A stretch of 8,169 nucleotides of DNA from Immundisolibacteraceae bacterium (GCA_019090185.1 JAHRWJ010000151.1:1-8169), one strand, 5' to 3'. Positions 1-7,794 are shown, numbered from the stretch's first letter. Numbers and translations: made by a program. Notes: generated by a model from the sequence alone, not told the origin.

Positions 1-904
1 CGAGTTCTGCTGTTTCCTCAAACCGATCTGCGTAGCGCTGAGCGACCGCGCGGGCCATGGTTCTTACCCGCAAGATATATCGGGCCCGTTCGGTCACGCT
101 AATGGCCTTGCGGGCATCCAGCAGGTTAAAGGCGTGGGAAGCCTTTAACACCTGTTCATAGGCTGGCAGCGGTAAGTTACCCTCAACCAGCGCCATGCAT
201 TGACGCTCACTGGCATCAAACTGACCCAGCAAATGATCTACATCGGCCCAGTCAAAATTGTAGGCGGACTGCTCAACTTCATTTTGGTGAAACACATCGC
301 CGTAGGTGACCGTGCCGTTGGCACCCTCCACCCAGACCAGGTCATAAACACTATCCACGCCCTGTAGATACATGGCGATACGCTCAAGACCATAGGTGAT
401 CTCGGCGGTGACCGGACGACAGGCCAGACCACCGACCTGCTGAAAATAGGTGAACTGGGTAACTTCCATACCGTTGAGCCAGACTTCCCACCCCAGGCCC
501 CAGGCCCCAAGTGTTGGCGACTCCCAGTTGTCCTCTACAAAACGGACATCGTTTTTTAGAGTATCAATACCCAGTTCCCGCAGAGACTCCAGATAGAGAT
601 CCTGAATATTAGCCGGCGAGGGTTTGATCACCACCTGATACTGATAGTAATGTTGTAATCGGTTGGGGTTTTCGCCATAGCGACCATCAGTGGGTCGGCG
701 CGATGGCTGCACATAAGCTGCTGCCCAGGCCTCTGGACCAATCGCCCGTAAAAAGGTCGCCGGATGAAAAGTACCTGCACCGACCTCCATATCAAAAGGT
801 TGCAACAGCGCACAGCCCTGATTAGCCCAATACTGCTGCAGCCGCAGCAGCATGTCCTGAAACGTCAAGATGCCACCAGCCGGGGCCTGTAAAGAAGAGC
901 TCAT
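1..904 (-). CDS. glyQ: Glycyl-tRNA synthetase alpha subunit (partial, C-terminus cut by window edge)
   Basis: This is the alpha subunit of the alpha2-beta2 class II glycyl-tRNA synthetase, the cytoplasmic enzyme that charges tRNA-Gly; alpha carries the glycine/ATP active site. The reading frame is open for 301 codons from the ATG at 904 to the left edge and reads as GlyQ throughout. Recognisable stretches are [82 protein letters not shown] and [15 protein letters not shown]. coli GlyQ has 303 residues, so only a few residues are missing. The beta-subunit gene glyS is expected next, off the edge. An in-frame ATG six codons upstream (922) is possible, but the 904 start already gives an N-terminus about six residues longer than E. 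coli. A CAGG at 916-919 lies 11 nt before 904, a rather long spacing. The start is therefore less certain than the identity. Confidence 0.97.
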   Translation of the reverse strand, partial: MSSSLQAPAGGILTFQDMLLRLQQYWANQGCALLQPFDMEVGAGTFHPATFLRAIGPEAWAAAYVQPSRRPTDGRYGENPNRLQHYYQYQVVIKPSPANIQDLYLESLRELGIDTLKNDVRFVEDNWESPTLGAWGLGWEVWLNGMEVTQFTYFQQVGGLACRPVTAEITYGLERIAMYLQGVDSVYDLVWVEGANGTVTYGDVFHQNEVEQSAYNFDWADVDHLLGQFDASERQCMALVEGNLPLPAYEQVLKASHAFNLLDARKAISVTERARYILRVRTMARAVAQRYADRFEETAEL

Positions 905-928
905 GTTAAATATTGCCTGCATAAAAAT

Positions 929-954
929 GGCTCTGATTAGGGATCATCAGAGCC
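929..954 (-). terminator. Hairpin with U-run between the Nudix gene and glyQ (terminator or attenuator)
   Basis: Read on the minus strand this is GGCTCTGAT, loop GATCCCTA, then ATCAGAGCC: a perfect 9-bp stem with an 8-nt loop, followed at once by A and five T (928-923). That is the form of a short intrinsic terminator for minus-strand transcription. On the plus strand the following sequence (GAAATTGTT) is not a U-run. It lies downstream of the Nudix gene and would end that operon. It also lies between a candidate glyQ promoter and the glyQ start, so it may act as an attenuator in the glyQ leader. The hairpin is directly visible; its role is inferred. Confidence 0.6.
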
Positions 955-1039
955 GAAATTGTTAGAGAATTAAAGCTGGCCAGGAAACACACTCCAGGCT
1001 GCCTGATCAAATATTCTCAATTAGTCTAAAACCCGGTGA

Positions 1040-1045
1040 ATTATA
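1040..1045 (-). promoter_or_regulatory. Candidate -10 box for glyQ
   Basis: The minus strand reads TATAAT, a perfect sigma70 -10 hexamer, inside the 230-bp gap before glyQ. No good -35 is seen at 16-18 bp: the best hexamers there are TAGTGA or AGTGAT. A TTGACC at 1077-1082 is too far away to pair with it. Transcription from here would give a leader of about 130 nt that includes the hairpin at 929-954. Confidence 0.35.
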
Positions 1046-1134
1046 CGTCTGCCACCACGCTCATCACTAGCCGCCCGGTCAAAGTCCCGCGCGCAAAAGC
1101 AGTCAGCGCAGATTTCTGGGTGGTTTCTACTCAA

Positions 1135-2109
1135 TCATTGAAAAAGCCGGATACCGGCCACCCCCTGAGCTCCTGCCTGCTGCGCCAAGCTCCGGTCCTG
1201 GCGGCTAACCCCCCCAAGTGCAAATACCGGCATAACAGTTTGCTGAACAAGCTCGGTAAACCGACTCCAACCAAGCGGCTCAGCTTGCGGGTGTGAAGTA
1301 GTTGGCTGGACTGGGGAGAGGGTTACGAAATCAACACCAACCGCCGCTGCCTGCTCCAATTCTGCCAAATTATGACAAGACGCAGACAACCAACAATCGG
1401 CCGCAATTGGTCGAGAACTCAGCGCTGAGAGTCGCGAGGAGGATAAATGCAAACCGTCGGCCTCGTCGACCACTGCCAAAGAGGGATCACAGTTGACCAA
1501 TAGCTGACAAGTCTCGGATTTGAACTCGGCGATCAGATCCGAGGCCACCTGCTGATATTGCTGACCGGATAGCCCTGGGTCACGCAGACAGACCAGTCTC
1601 ACCCCAGTGGTTATCGCGTCGCGAATTGAGCTCCACAGACGATGCCGGTCACCCCCCAAAGCCGCGGTAATCATCAACTCCTCCGGCAAACGAAGGGCGC
1701 TGAATATCGCTATATTGGCTTGCGGAAAATCTTTTACCTGCAGTGAATTGAGCAATTCCCAGTGCCAACCAGTGATAGCAGGCACAGCAGCTGGCTGTTG
1801 CCATTGCGAAACTAGAAACACATGCAGCAGCACCTTCAGGGCAGGGTGATCGATTGATGCTGGATAAAAGTGGGGAACCGTGATCAGCGGCCTAAAGGTC
1901 TGGGCAACCAACCCGGTTTCTTCCTCGAGTTCGCGAACCATCGCATCTGCGGCTGACTCAGCGGCCTCGATTTTGCCACCAGGGAATTCTAGTAATCCAC
2001 CCTGGTGAAGCTGATCCTCACGGCGACCCACCAGCAGTTGTCCAGCTGCGTCACGCACTACCGCTAATGCCACATTGACCTGTTTGGTGGGCGGTGTGAT
2101 GTTAGCCAT
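1135..2109 (-). CDS. Nudix hydrolase (MutT-like) fused to a ThiE/TenI-like domain
   Basis: This is a 324-residue, two-domain cytoplasmic protein. Residues 10-140 are a MutT-type Nudix domain with an intact Nudix box at 45-67 (G45, E51, R59, E60, E63, E64, G66), preceded by HQGGLLEFPGGK. Such enzymes split nucleoside diphosphate-X compounds, classically 8-oxo-dGTP, sparing the cell mutations. Residues 145-324 resemble thiamin-phosphate synthase/TenI barrels: LVCLRDPG, LLVNCDPS, ADGLHLSSS, SASCHNLAEL, DFVTLSPVQPTTSHP, VFALGGV and GVAGIRLF. The lysines expected after the first arginine (LRxK) and in the PTxTK loop of true ThiE appear replaced (LRDP, TTSHP), so thiamin synthesis is doubtful. This fusion recurs next to argJ/secA in gammaproteobacteria, whereas E. 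coli MutT is a single domain of about 130 residues. The ATG at 2109 has a weak GGA nine nt upstream. It sits 49 bp after argJ, probably in the same operon. The exact substrate is not shown by the sequence. Confidence 0.9.
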   Translation of the reverse strand: MANITPPTKQVNVALAVVRDAAGQLLVGRREDQLHQGGLLEFPGGKIEAAESAADAMVRELEEETGLVAQTFRPLITVPHFYPASIDHPALKVLLHVFLVSQWQQPAAVPAITGWHWELLNSLQVKDFPQANIAIFSALRLPEELMITAALGGDRHRLWSSIRDAITTGVRLVCLRDPGLSGQQYQQVASDLIAEFKSETCQLLVNCDPSLAVVDEADGLHLSSSRLSALSSRPIAADCWLSASCHNLAELEQAAAVGVDFVTLSPVQPTTSHPQAEPLGWSRFTELVQQTVMPVFALGGVSRQDRSLAQQAGAQGVAGIRLFQ

Positions 2110-2158
2110 GATGGCAAATCCGAACCGGAAATAACGGGTTCAAATCAGTCAAGCGCTG

Positions 2159-3379
2159 TCAGGTTCGATATTCTGCGTTGATACGCACGTAATCGTAGGA
2201 CAGATCGCAAGTCCAGAAATCAAGTCGGCCATCTCCACTGTGCAGGTCGATGGTCAGGGTTATGTCGCCCTGGGCCATTACCGCGGCACCGGCGGCCTCT
2301 TCATATTCATCTGCCCGGGCGCCATTTCGTACAATACAGACATCACCGAGGAAAATTTCAACCTTGTTAATATCCAGGTTTGCTATCGGCGCATAGCCTA
2401 CCGCCGCCAATATTCGGCCCCAGTTAGCATCGCTGGCAAAAAAAGCCGTTTTCACCAGTGGTGAATGTGCCACTGCTTCGGCCACGGCGCGGGCATCTGC
2501 ATCGCCTGCGGCGCCACGTACCTGGATGGTGATGAACTTAGTTGCGCCTTCACCATCGCGAACAATTAGCTGGGCTAACTCGGTGCAGAGCTCTGTGACT
2601 GCCTGCTCAAACCGGCGCCACGGTTCGGCCATTTCAGGACCAAGCTCAGGGTTACCGGCTTTACCGGTAGCAATTAGCAAGCAGGCATCGTTAGTAGACA
2701 TATCGCCATCCACCGAGATGCAATTGAAACTGCGACCCACTGCCCGGTTTAGCAGTGGCTGTAATACCTCATCAGCCACAGCCGCATCGGTAGCAATGTA
2801 GGCCAGCATGGTGGCCATATTGGGCCGAATCATGCCGGAGCCTTTGCAGATGCCGGTGATCGTAACCGCCACGCCGTCAATATCGATAACACGAGAGCCG
2901 CCCTTGGCAACCGTATCAGTGGTGCGAATTGCGTCCGCCCCGGCGACCCACTGGTCTGAATCGAGACTTTTGAGCAAATCAGGTACTGCGGTAACGATTT
3001 TTTGCGCCGGTAATGGCTCTGCAATTACGCCGGTTGAAAACGGTAATACGCTTTCCAGGCTAACCGCCGCCGCGCTGGCGACCGATTCACAGCAGATGCG
3101 CGCGGCTTCCAGGCCAGCAGCACCCAAACCACAATTGGCGTTACCACTATTTATCAACAGATAACGCGGCTTAGCCTCCTGCAAATATTGCCGGCAAAGT
3201 TCTACCGGCGCAGCCGCAAACCGGTTTGCCGTAAACACCGCAGCCACCTGGGAGTGGTCGGCAATTTCTATCAGCAGCAGATCTTCATTAGCACTTTTTT
3301 TGATTCCTGCGGCTGCGGTCGCCAGCCGCACGCCGGCCACTGGCAGCAATACCAACTCAGATTGTAAACTTGGATTCAT
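2159..3379 (-). CDS. argJ: Glutamate N-acetyltransferase / amino-acid N-acetyltransferase (ArgJ)
   Basis: ArgJ transfers the acetyl group of N-acetylornithine to glutamate, recycling it within arginine biosynthesis; some versions also use acetyl-CoA. The 406-residue length is normal. The precursor is cleaved by itself at the conserved Ala-Thr bond; here the motif is IRPNMATML with Thr190 as the expected nucleophile at the new N-terminus of the beta chain. The oxyanion-hole motif STGVIAEPLP lies at 115-124. Other family marks are LINSGNANCG, VDGDMSTND, VRDGEGATKF, HSPLVKTAFFASDANWGRI and the C-terminal INAEYRT. The ATG is 13 nt after the secA stop, with no Shine-Dalgarno at normal distance: the nearest purine tract is GGGG in the last secA codons, 16 nt away, followed by a run of seven A. 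Translational coupling to secA is therefore likely. The sequence alone does not settle whether it also makes acetylglutamate from acetyl-CoA. Confidence 0.96.
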   Translation of the reverse strand: MNPSLQSELVLLPVAGVRLATAAAGIKKSANEDLLLIEIADHSQVAAVFTANRFAAAPVELCRQYLQEAKPRYLLINSGNANCGLGAAGLEAARICCESVASAAAVSLESVLPFSTGVIAEPLPAQKIVTAVPDLLKSLDSDQWVAGADAIRTTDTVAKGGSRVIDIDGVAVTITGICKGSGMIRPNMATMLAYIATDAAVADEVLQPLLNRAVGRSFNCISVDGDMSTNDACLLIATGKAGNPELGPEMAEPWRRFEQAVTELCTELAQLIVRDGEGATKFITIQVRGAAGDADARAVAEAVAHSPLVKTAFFASDANWGRILAAVGYAPIANLDINKVEIFLGDVCIVRNGARADEYEEAAGAAVMAQGDITLTIDLHSGDGRLDFWTCDLSYDYVRINAEYRT

Positions 3380-3392
3380 GGGCTTTTTTTAA

Positions 3393-6152
3393 CTACCCCA
3401 ACTTGCCGTGACACTGTTTATATTTTTTACCTGACCCACAGGGACAAGGCTGATTGCGACCGACTTTCTCGCCACCCCGAATCTGTGGGGCAGGACCAGG
3501 CCTGGCTGCTGCTCCGGCAACCGGACGGGCCAATGGACCCTGGCTCTGTCCAGGCGCGGCAGCTTCAGCGGCCGAACCCGGAGGCTCCTGCGCTGATAAT
3601 CCCGCAGCCTGGGCATGTTGCATATTCAGTTCTGCAGAGTGACGACGCTGCTCATCAATCGCCTCAGCGTCTTCCGGGGCTCGAAACTCTACTCGCATGA
3701 GCATGCTAGTGACTTCATGCTTAACCCGTTCGAGCATCTGCGAAAACATATCGAATGCTTCGCGCTTATATTCCTGTTTGGGATTTTTCTGCGCATAACC
3801 GCGTAGGTGAATTCCCTGTCGCAGATGATCCATCGCTGCCAGGTGATCCTTCCATTGGCTATCAAGCACCTGCAACATGACGGATTTTTCCACCTGTTCG
3901 AGCAGGTCATCAGGCAAGCTGCTGCGTTTAGCCTCAATCAGCGCATCGGCAGCGCCATAGACCATCTCACCAAAACCCTCGACAGTGGCGTCACTATGGT
4001 CCGACACCCATTTTGAAAAATCGATCTGCAACGCAAATTCTGACGCCAACTGATCATGTAGTGACTTTAGCTCCCACTCTTCTGGCAGCGCAGTGGCAGA
4101 CAGACCCGTCGTTGCCAGCGCCGTCAAGACATCTTCGCGCATGTTATTAACGGTTTCAGTTACCGCGTCTGCCTCTAGTAGCTCTTTACGCTGTTGATAG
4201 ATCAACAGACGCTGCTCGTTGGCAATATCATCATACTCAAGCAGCTGTTTACGCATGTCGAAGTTGCGCCCTTCAACTTTACGCTGCGCATTTTCTATCG
4301 CCCGAGTGACCCAGCGGTGTTCAATCGCTTCACCTTTTTCCAGCCCTAATTTCTGCATCCAGCCAGAAACCTTGTCTGAGGCGAAAATACGCATCAGATC
4401 ATCCTGCAAAGAGAGATAAAAGCGACTAGAGCCTGGATCGCCCTGGCGACCGGAACGCCCGCGCAACTGATTGTCTACCCGGCGAGATTCATTTCGCTCG
4501 GTACCAGCGACGTGCAATCCACCCAGTGCCAATACCTGATCATGGTCCTGCTGCCACTTTGCCCGGATCGATTCATGCTCGGCGGCATCAGCCTTGGCCA
4601 GCATCGCCTCCAGGTTACCACCCAGAACAATATCGGTGCCTCGCCCGGCCATGTTGGTGGCGATAGTGACGGCCCCGAACATGCCAGCATTGGCAATAAT
4701 CTCGGCCTCCCGCTCGTGCTGTTTGGCGTTGAGCACTTCATGGGGGATTTTCTGTTTGCGTAATCGACCTGACAGTAATTCAGAACTCTCGATACTGGCG
4801 GTGCCGACTAAGATTGGCTGACCTTTTTCCTGGCAGGCAACAATATCCAGATAGACTGCATCATATTTCTCTTCGACACTGAGAAAAACCTGATCACCAA
4901 AATCTTCTCGGACCATGGTCTGATGGGTTGGGATTACCAGGACTTCTAGCCCGTAAATCTGATGGAACTCATAAGCTTCGGTATCGGCGGTGCCGGTCAT
5001 CCCCGCCAGTTTTTCGTAGAGCCGGAAATAATTCTGAAAAGTAATCGAAGCCAGGGTCTGGTTTTCCTGACGAATGGCGACACCTTCCTTAGCTTCAACG
5101 GCCTGATGCAGGCCGTCAGACCAACGTCTGCCTGACATCAGACGACCGGTAAACTCGTCGACAATGACCACTTCGCCATTATTAACCACGTAGTGCACAT
5201 CTTTTTCAAATAGAGTGTTAGCCCTGATAGCCGCATTCAGATAGTGCATGGTGGTGACGTTGGAAGCGTCATAAAGACTGGCTCCATCACCGAGGATGCC
5301 CGCATCCACCAGAATTTTTTCTATATGCTCGTGACCTGACTCGGTCAGAAAAATCTGCCGATTTTTCTCATCAACCGAATAGTCACCCGGACCTTCCTCT
5401 TCCTGCTGGCGTTCTAATTTCGGTACCAACTTGTGTAACCGTTGATAAAGCCCGGTATCGCCCTCGGCGGGACCAGAGATAATTAGCGGAGTACGCGCCT
5501 CATCGATCAGAATCGAGTCAACCTCATCGACGATAGCAAAAACCTTATCGCGCTGCACCCGGTCTTCGGCGCTAAAGGCCATGTTGTCGCGCAGATAATC
5601 GAAACCAAATTCGTTATTGGTACCGTAGGTAATATCACAAGCGTAGGCCGCTTTTTTCTGATCAGGTTCCAGGCCAGAGATGACAACGCCGGTAGAAAGA
5701 CCCAGAAATTCATAGATCTGCCCCATCCATCCCGCATCACGCTGGGCAAGGTAGTCATTCACCGTCACCACGTGCACACCATCCCCCGGCAGTGCATTCA
5801 AATAGGCGGGCAGCGTCGCAGACAGGGTTTTACCTTCGCCGGTACGCATCTCCGCAATTCGACCCGCATGCAACACCATGCCGCCGATCAGCTGAACATC
5901 GAAATGACGCATCTGCAAAACCCGCCAGGCAGCCTCTCGCACGGTTGCAAAGGCTTCTGGCAGCAACTCTTCAAGGCTCTCGCCCTGGTCAAGCCTGAGC
6001 CGAAAACCTGCGGTCTTAGCGGTTAGTTGCTCGTCCGTTAACGCGGCAAATTCTTCACTTAAACCATTAATAATATTTACGTTTTTTCGGTAGCGTTTGA
6101 TCTGACGATCATTACGACTGCCGAAAACCCGGGTAACCAGGGCCTTGAACAT
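3393..6152 (-). CDS. secA: Preprotein translocase ATPase SecA
   Basis: SecA is the ATPase motor that pushes unfolded preproteins through SecYEG at the inner membrane. The protein has 919 residues, against 901 in E. coli. By position and motif: NBD1 about 1-225 with Walker A MRTGEGKT (102-109) and DEVD (209-212); preprotein cross-linking domain about 226-375; NBD2 about 415-620 with [14 protein letters not shown] (499-512) and the [13 protein letters not shown] arginine-finger motif (562-574); helical scaffold and wing about 621-830. A linker rich in Ala, Pro and Gly (about 848-893) leads to the zinc-binding tail [14 protein letters not shown], with ligands C903, C905, C914 and H915; this tail binds SecB and phospholipid in E. 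coli. The ATG at 6152 has a GGA eight nt upstream. It follows the M23 gene by 21 bp and precedes argJ by 13 bp. No secM is present upstream. Confidence 0.99.
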   Translation of the reverse strand: MFKALVTRVFGSRNDRQIKRYRKNVNIINGLSEEFAALTDEQLTAKTAGFRLRLDQGESLEELLPEAFATVREAAWRVLQMRHFDVQLIGGMVLHAGRIAEMRTGEGKTLSATLPAYLNALPGDGVHVVTVNDYLAQRDAGWMGQIYEFLGLSTGVVISGLEPDQKKAAYACDITYGTNNEFGFDYLRDNMAFSAEDRVQRDKVFAIVDEVDSILIDEARTPLIISGPAEGDTGLYQRLHKLVPKLERQQEEEGPGDYSVDEKNRQIFLTESGHEHIEKILVDAGILGDGASLYDASNVTTMHYLNAAIRANTLFEKDVHYVVNNGEVVIVDEFTGRLMSGRRWSDGLHQAVEAKEGVAIRQENQTLASITFQNYFRLYEKLAGMTGTADTEAYEFHQIYGLEVLVIPTHQTMVREDFGDQVFLSVEEKYDAVYLDIVACQEKGQPILVGTASIESSELLSGRLRKQKIPHEVLNAKQHEREAEIIANAGMFGAVTIATNMAGRGTDIVLGGNLEAMLAKADAAEHESIRAKWQQDHDQVLALGGLHVAGTERNESRRVDNQLRGRSGRQGDPGSSRFYLSLQDDLMRIFASDKVSGWMQKLGLEKGEAIEHRWVTRAIENAQRKVEGRNFDMRKQLLEYDDIANEQRLLIYQQRKELLEADAVTETVNNMREDVLTALATTGLSATALPEEWELKSLHDQLASEFALQIDFSKWVSDHSDATVEGFGEMVYGAADALIEAKRSSLPDDLLEQVEKSVMLQVLDSQWKDHLAAMDHLRQGIHLRGYAQKNPKQEYKREAFDMFSQMLERVKHEVTSMLMRVEFRAPEDAEAIDEQRRHSAELNMQHAQAAGLSAQEPPGSAAEAAAPGQSQGPLARPVAGAAARPGPAPQIRGGEKVGRNQPCPCGSGKKYKQCHGKLG

Positions 6153-6173
6153 TAATTAAATCCAGAAGAAGTA

Positions 6174-7088
6174 TCAGTGGGTCAAGTGAGCAATTCGCTG
6201 ACCTTGAAGGTATTTTTTTGGGTCGATCTTTTTGCCGTCTTTGAGCACTTCAAAATGCACATGGGGGCCGGTCGAGCGGCCGGTACTGCCCATTTTAGCA
6301 ATCACCTGGCCCTGCTTCACCAATTCGCCCACATTAACCATGTTTTCCTGGTTGTGACCATATCGCGTGCGGTAACCGTTTCGATGATCTACTTCAATGA
6401 GCATGCCGTATCCGCTGCGCGTCCCTGACCAGGTCACCAGGCCGCTGGCAACCGCCTCGACCGGATCATTCTTTAACCCGGCAAGATCCACACCCTGATG
6501 AAACTGACGTCGCCCTGAAATTGGGTGGGTCCGATAGCCATAAGCGGATGACAGCCAACCACTTCGGGTGGGCCGCCCACTGGGCTGGCGCTGCGCATCA
6601 ACATGGGAGTCAACCATCGCCTGTTCGAGTAATTCAAATCGCACCACCCGATCATCTAAACGGGCCGCATACTGACGAAGTTCACTAATCAATACCGGCA
6701 AACTCAGCACGCCCTCATCGTCAACTGGCCCACCAACTGCAATCGGCTGATCAAAATTTAATAACTGCTCATCAAAACCGGCCAGCTCACCGACCTGATG
6801 GCCAAGACTCTCTAGCCGGATAAGCCTGCCCTGCAACTCGCCAAGCCTACCTGCTAGCGCAGCAATACGGGCATCCGCGGTCACCAGCGCCTCTCTGATG
6901 GTTAACGGGTCAACTGTTTCTGTGGCAGATAACGGCTGCTCATTGAATGTAAAACTAACGCTAGAATGAAACTGCAGATAATAGCCAATGGGTAACAGCA
7001 AAAACAGCAGACCAAATACCAGCACGCCAGTGATCTGGCGCCACCCGAATTGACGAACCTTGCCCTGAGAAACCCACAATAATTGCAT
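6174..7088 (-). CDS. Membrane-anchored M23 (LytM-type) peptidoglycan metallopeptidase
   Basis: This is a 304-residue protein with the start taken at the ATG at 7088. A short basic N-terminus is followed by one hydrophobic segment (about residues 19-37, ITGVLVFGLLFLLLPIGYYL), so it should be an inner-membrane protein with its bulk in the periplasm. Residues about 60-105 look like coiled coil (ARIAALAGRLGELQGRL). The C-terminal half is an M23 domain: YGYRTHPISG, then HQGVD with ligands H197 and D201, RYGHN with H245, and GPHVHFEV with H276 and H278. All zinc and catalytic residues are present, unlike in the degenerate activators EnvC and NlpD, so it is probably an active endopeptidase on cross-link peptides. 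A GTG five codons upstream (7103) is possible, but the ATG has a GGAAG eight nt before it. It is the first gene of the apparent operon with secA, in the slot where enterics have secM. Its exact substrate bond and partner are unknown. Confidence 0.9.
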   Translation of the reverse strand: MQLLWVSQGKVRQFGWRQITGVLVFGLLFLLLPIGYYLQFHSSVSFTFNEQPLSATETVDPLTIREALVTADARIAALAGRLGELQGRLIRLESLGHQVGELAGFDEQLLNFDQPIAVGGPVDDEGVLSLPVLISELRQYAARLDDRVVRFELLEQAMVDSHVDAQRQPSGRPTRSGWLSSAYGYRTHPISGRRQFHQGVDLAGLKNDPVEAVASGLVTWSGTRSGYGMLIEVDHRNGYRTRYGHNQENMVNVGELVKQGQVIAKMGSTGRSTGPHVHFEVLKDGKKIDPKKYLQGQRIAHLTH

Positions 7089-7096
7089 TTTAGTTA

Positions 7097-7101
7097 CTTC
7101 C
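7097..7101 (-). promoter_or_regulatory. Ribosome binding site deciding the M23 peptidase start
   Basis: The minus strand reads GGAAG, then eight nt, then ATG at 7088. This favours the ATG over the GTG at 7103, which overlaps this site and has no clear Shine-Dalgarno of its own. Confidence 0.6.
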
Positions 7102-7106
7102 ACCCC

Positions 7107-7131
7107 GTTCGTAAGTTGTTGTTTTACGAAC
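7107..7131. repeat. Perfect inverted repeat GTTCGTAA-N9-TTACGAAC
   Basis: Two perfect 8-nt arms flank a 9-nt spacer that is itself three copies of GTT (GTTGTTGTT). It lies in the divergent region, five nt upstream of the M23 Shine-Dalgarno. There is no U-run after it on either strand, so it is not an intrinsic terminator. It may be an operator for a dimeric regulator, or a stem in the 5' leader of the M23-secA transcript. The repeat is seen directly; its role is inferred. Confidence 0.6.
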
Positions 7132-7191
7132 CTTACAAAAAACAGATCCCGCTAAGGGGAATTTAAAGCCATCATTTTGATAATATCTGCA

Positions 7192-7220
7192 TTTCTATGG
7201 CTGACTCTGTTTTTCGACAA
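7192..7220 (-). promoter_or_regulatory. Candidate sigma70 promoter for the M23-secA operon
   Basis: The minus strand has TTGTCG (7215-7220) and TAGAAA (7192-7197) separated by 17 bp, each matching the sigma70 consensus at four of six positions. Transcription would start near 7185 and give a leader of about 95 nt containing the palindrome at 7107-7131. The region is AT-rich and must also hold the plus-strand dciA promoter, for which only a lone TATAAG (7221-7226) is visible. This is weak evidence. Confidence 0.3.
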
Positions 7221-7278
7221 TATAAGAAAAATCTTAAATAGCAGCCAGCTAACTTATCATCAGCGCAAACCACTAATT

Positions 7279-7758
7279 ATGAGCCGCAGCCGCTCTCTAA
7301 ACAAGTTATTCAATGAAGCCGAAGGTGGATTAGCAAAAGTAATCGCCCGAACGGCTGCGCTCAGCGCTATTGCCGATCAGGTCAGTGGTGTGATTCCCAG
7401 CCTGTTAAGAGACCAGGTTTGGTTGGGCGATATCCGCGACCAAACACTGACATTAATCTGTAACAGTAACGTCATTGCTAACAGACTCAGGTTCATGGAA
7501 TATCAACTGTTGAATGAGTTAAGCGGTCGTAACGGGCTCGGTGAGATCCACTCGCTTCGGGTGATGGTTAACCGCGACTGGAGGCCTGGTTCTGAATTGT
7601 TACCACGACCGGCTGAGCACGAAGCCGGCCAAATTAGCCAACGGGCAGAACGACTCAGCGATGCCAGTGCCGAACTGATCGCACAAACCAGCGAGGGCGT
7701 GCGTAGCCCGAAGCTGGCCGAGGCTTTGAAAAAGCTCGCCGACAGATCAGGCCATTAA
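7279..7758 (+). CDS. dciA: DciA-like (DUF721) replicative helicase loader/operator
   Basis: This is a 159-residue protein of the DUF721 family. DciA binds the replicative helicase DnaB and helps load it in bacteria that lack the phage-derived loaders DnaC or DnaI. The conserved KH-like core spans about residues 10-100: SLNKLFNEAEGGLAKVI, IPSLLRDQVWLGDIRDQTL, and NSNVIANRLRFMEYQLLNEL leading to HSLRVMVN. A polar, probably disordered tail with short helices follows (about 105-159). The ATG at 7279 is chosen because the family normally begins just before this core. The frame is open upstream to a TTG at 7177, but that would add a hydrophobic leader lying over the promoter region. No clear Shine-Dalgarno precedes 7279. 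It is divergent from the M23-secA operon and convergent with lpxC. Family assignment is fairly firm; function follows from the family. Confidence 0.85.
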   Translation: MSRSRSLNKLFNEAEGGLAKVIARTAALSAIADQVSGVIPSLLRDQVWLGDIRDQTLTLICNSNVIANRLRFMEYQLLNELSGRNGLGEIHSLRVMVNRDWRPGSELLPRPAEHEAGQISQRAERLSDASAELIAQTSEGVRSPKLAEALKKLADRSGH

Positions 7759-7794
7759 GACAGTTAACTATTTTTGGCGGTAGCTCAGTGTAAA

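Noticed and set aside
1036..1296. Plus-strand open frame of 86 codons over the end of the Nudix gene
   Set aside because: It overlaps a well-supported minus-strand coding region, and its translation resembles no family I know.
2122..2141. GAACC / GGTTC inverted repeat in the argJ-Nudix gap
   Set aside because: Only five pairs with a 10-nt loop and no U-run; likely chance.
3454..3700. Plus-strand open frames over the GC-rich SecA tail
   Set aside because: They are antisense to the low-complexity Ala/Pro/Gly linker codons, which commonly leave long open frames on the other strand.
7137..7162. Small hairpin followed by six T on the minus strand in the M23 leader
   Set aside because: The stem has only about five pairs including a wobble, and an extra CTG separates it from the T-run; too weak to call a terminator.
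7779..7788. GGTAGCTCAG, a tRNA D-arm-like string between dciA and lpxC
   Set aside because: No matching acceptor stem, anticodon arm or T-arm follows; the sequence downstream is the 3' end of lpxC.
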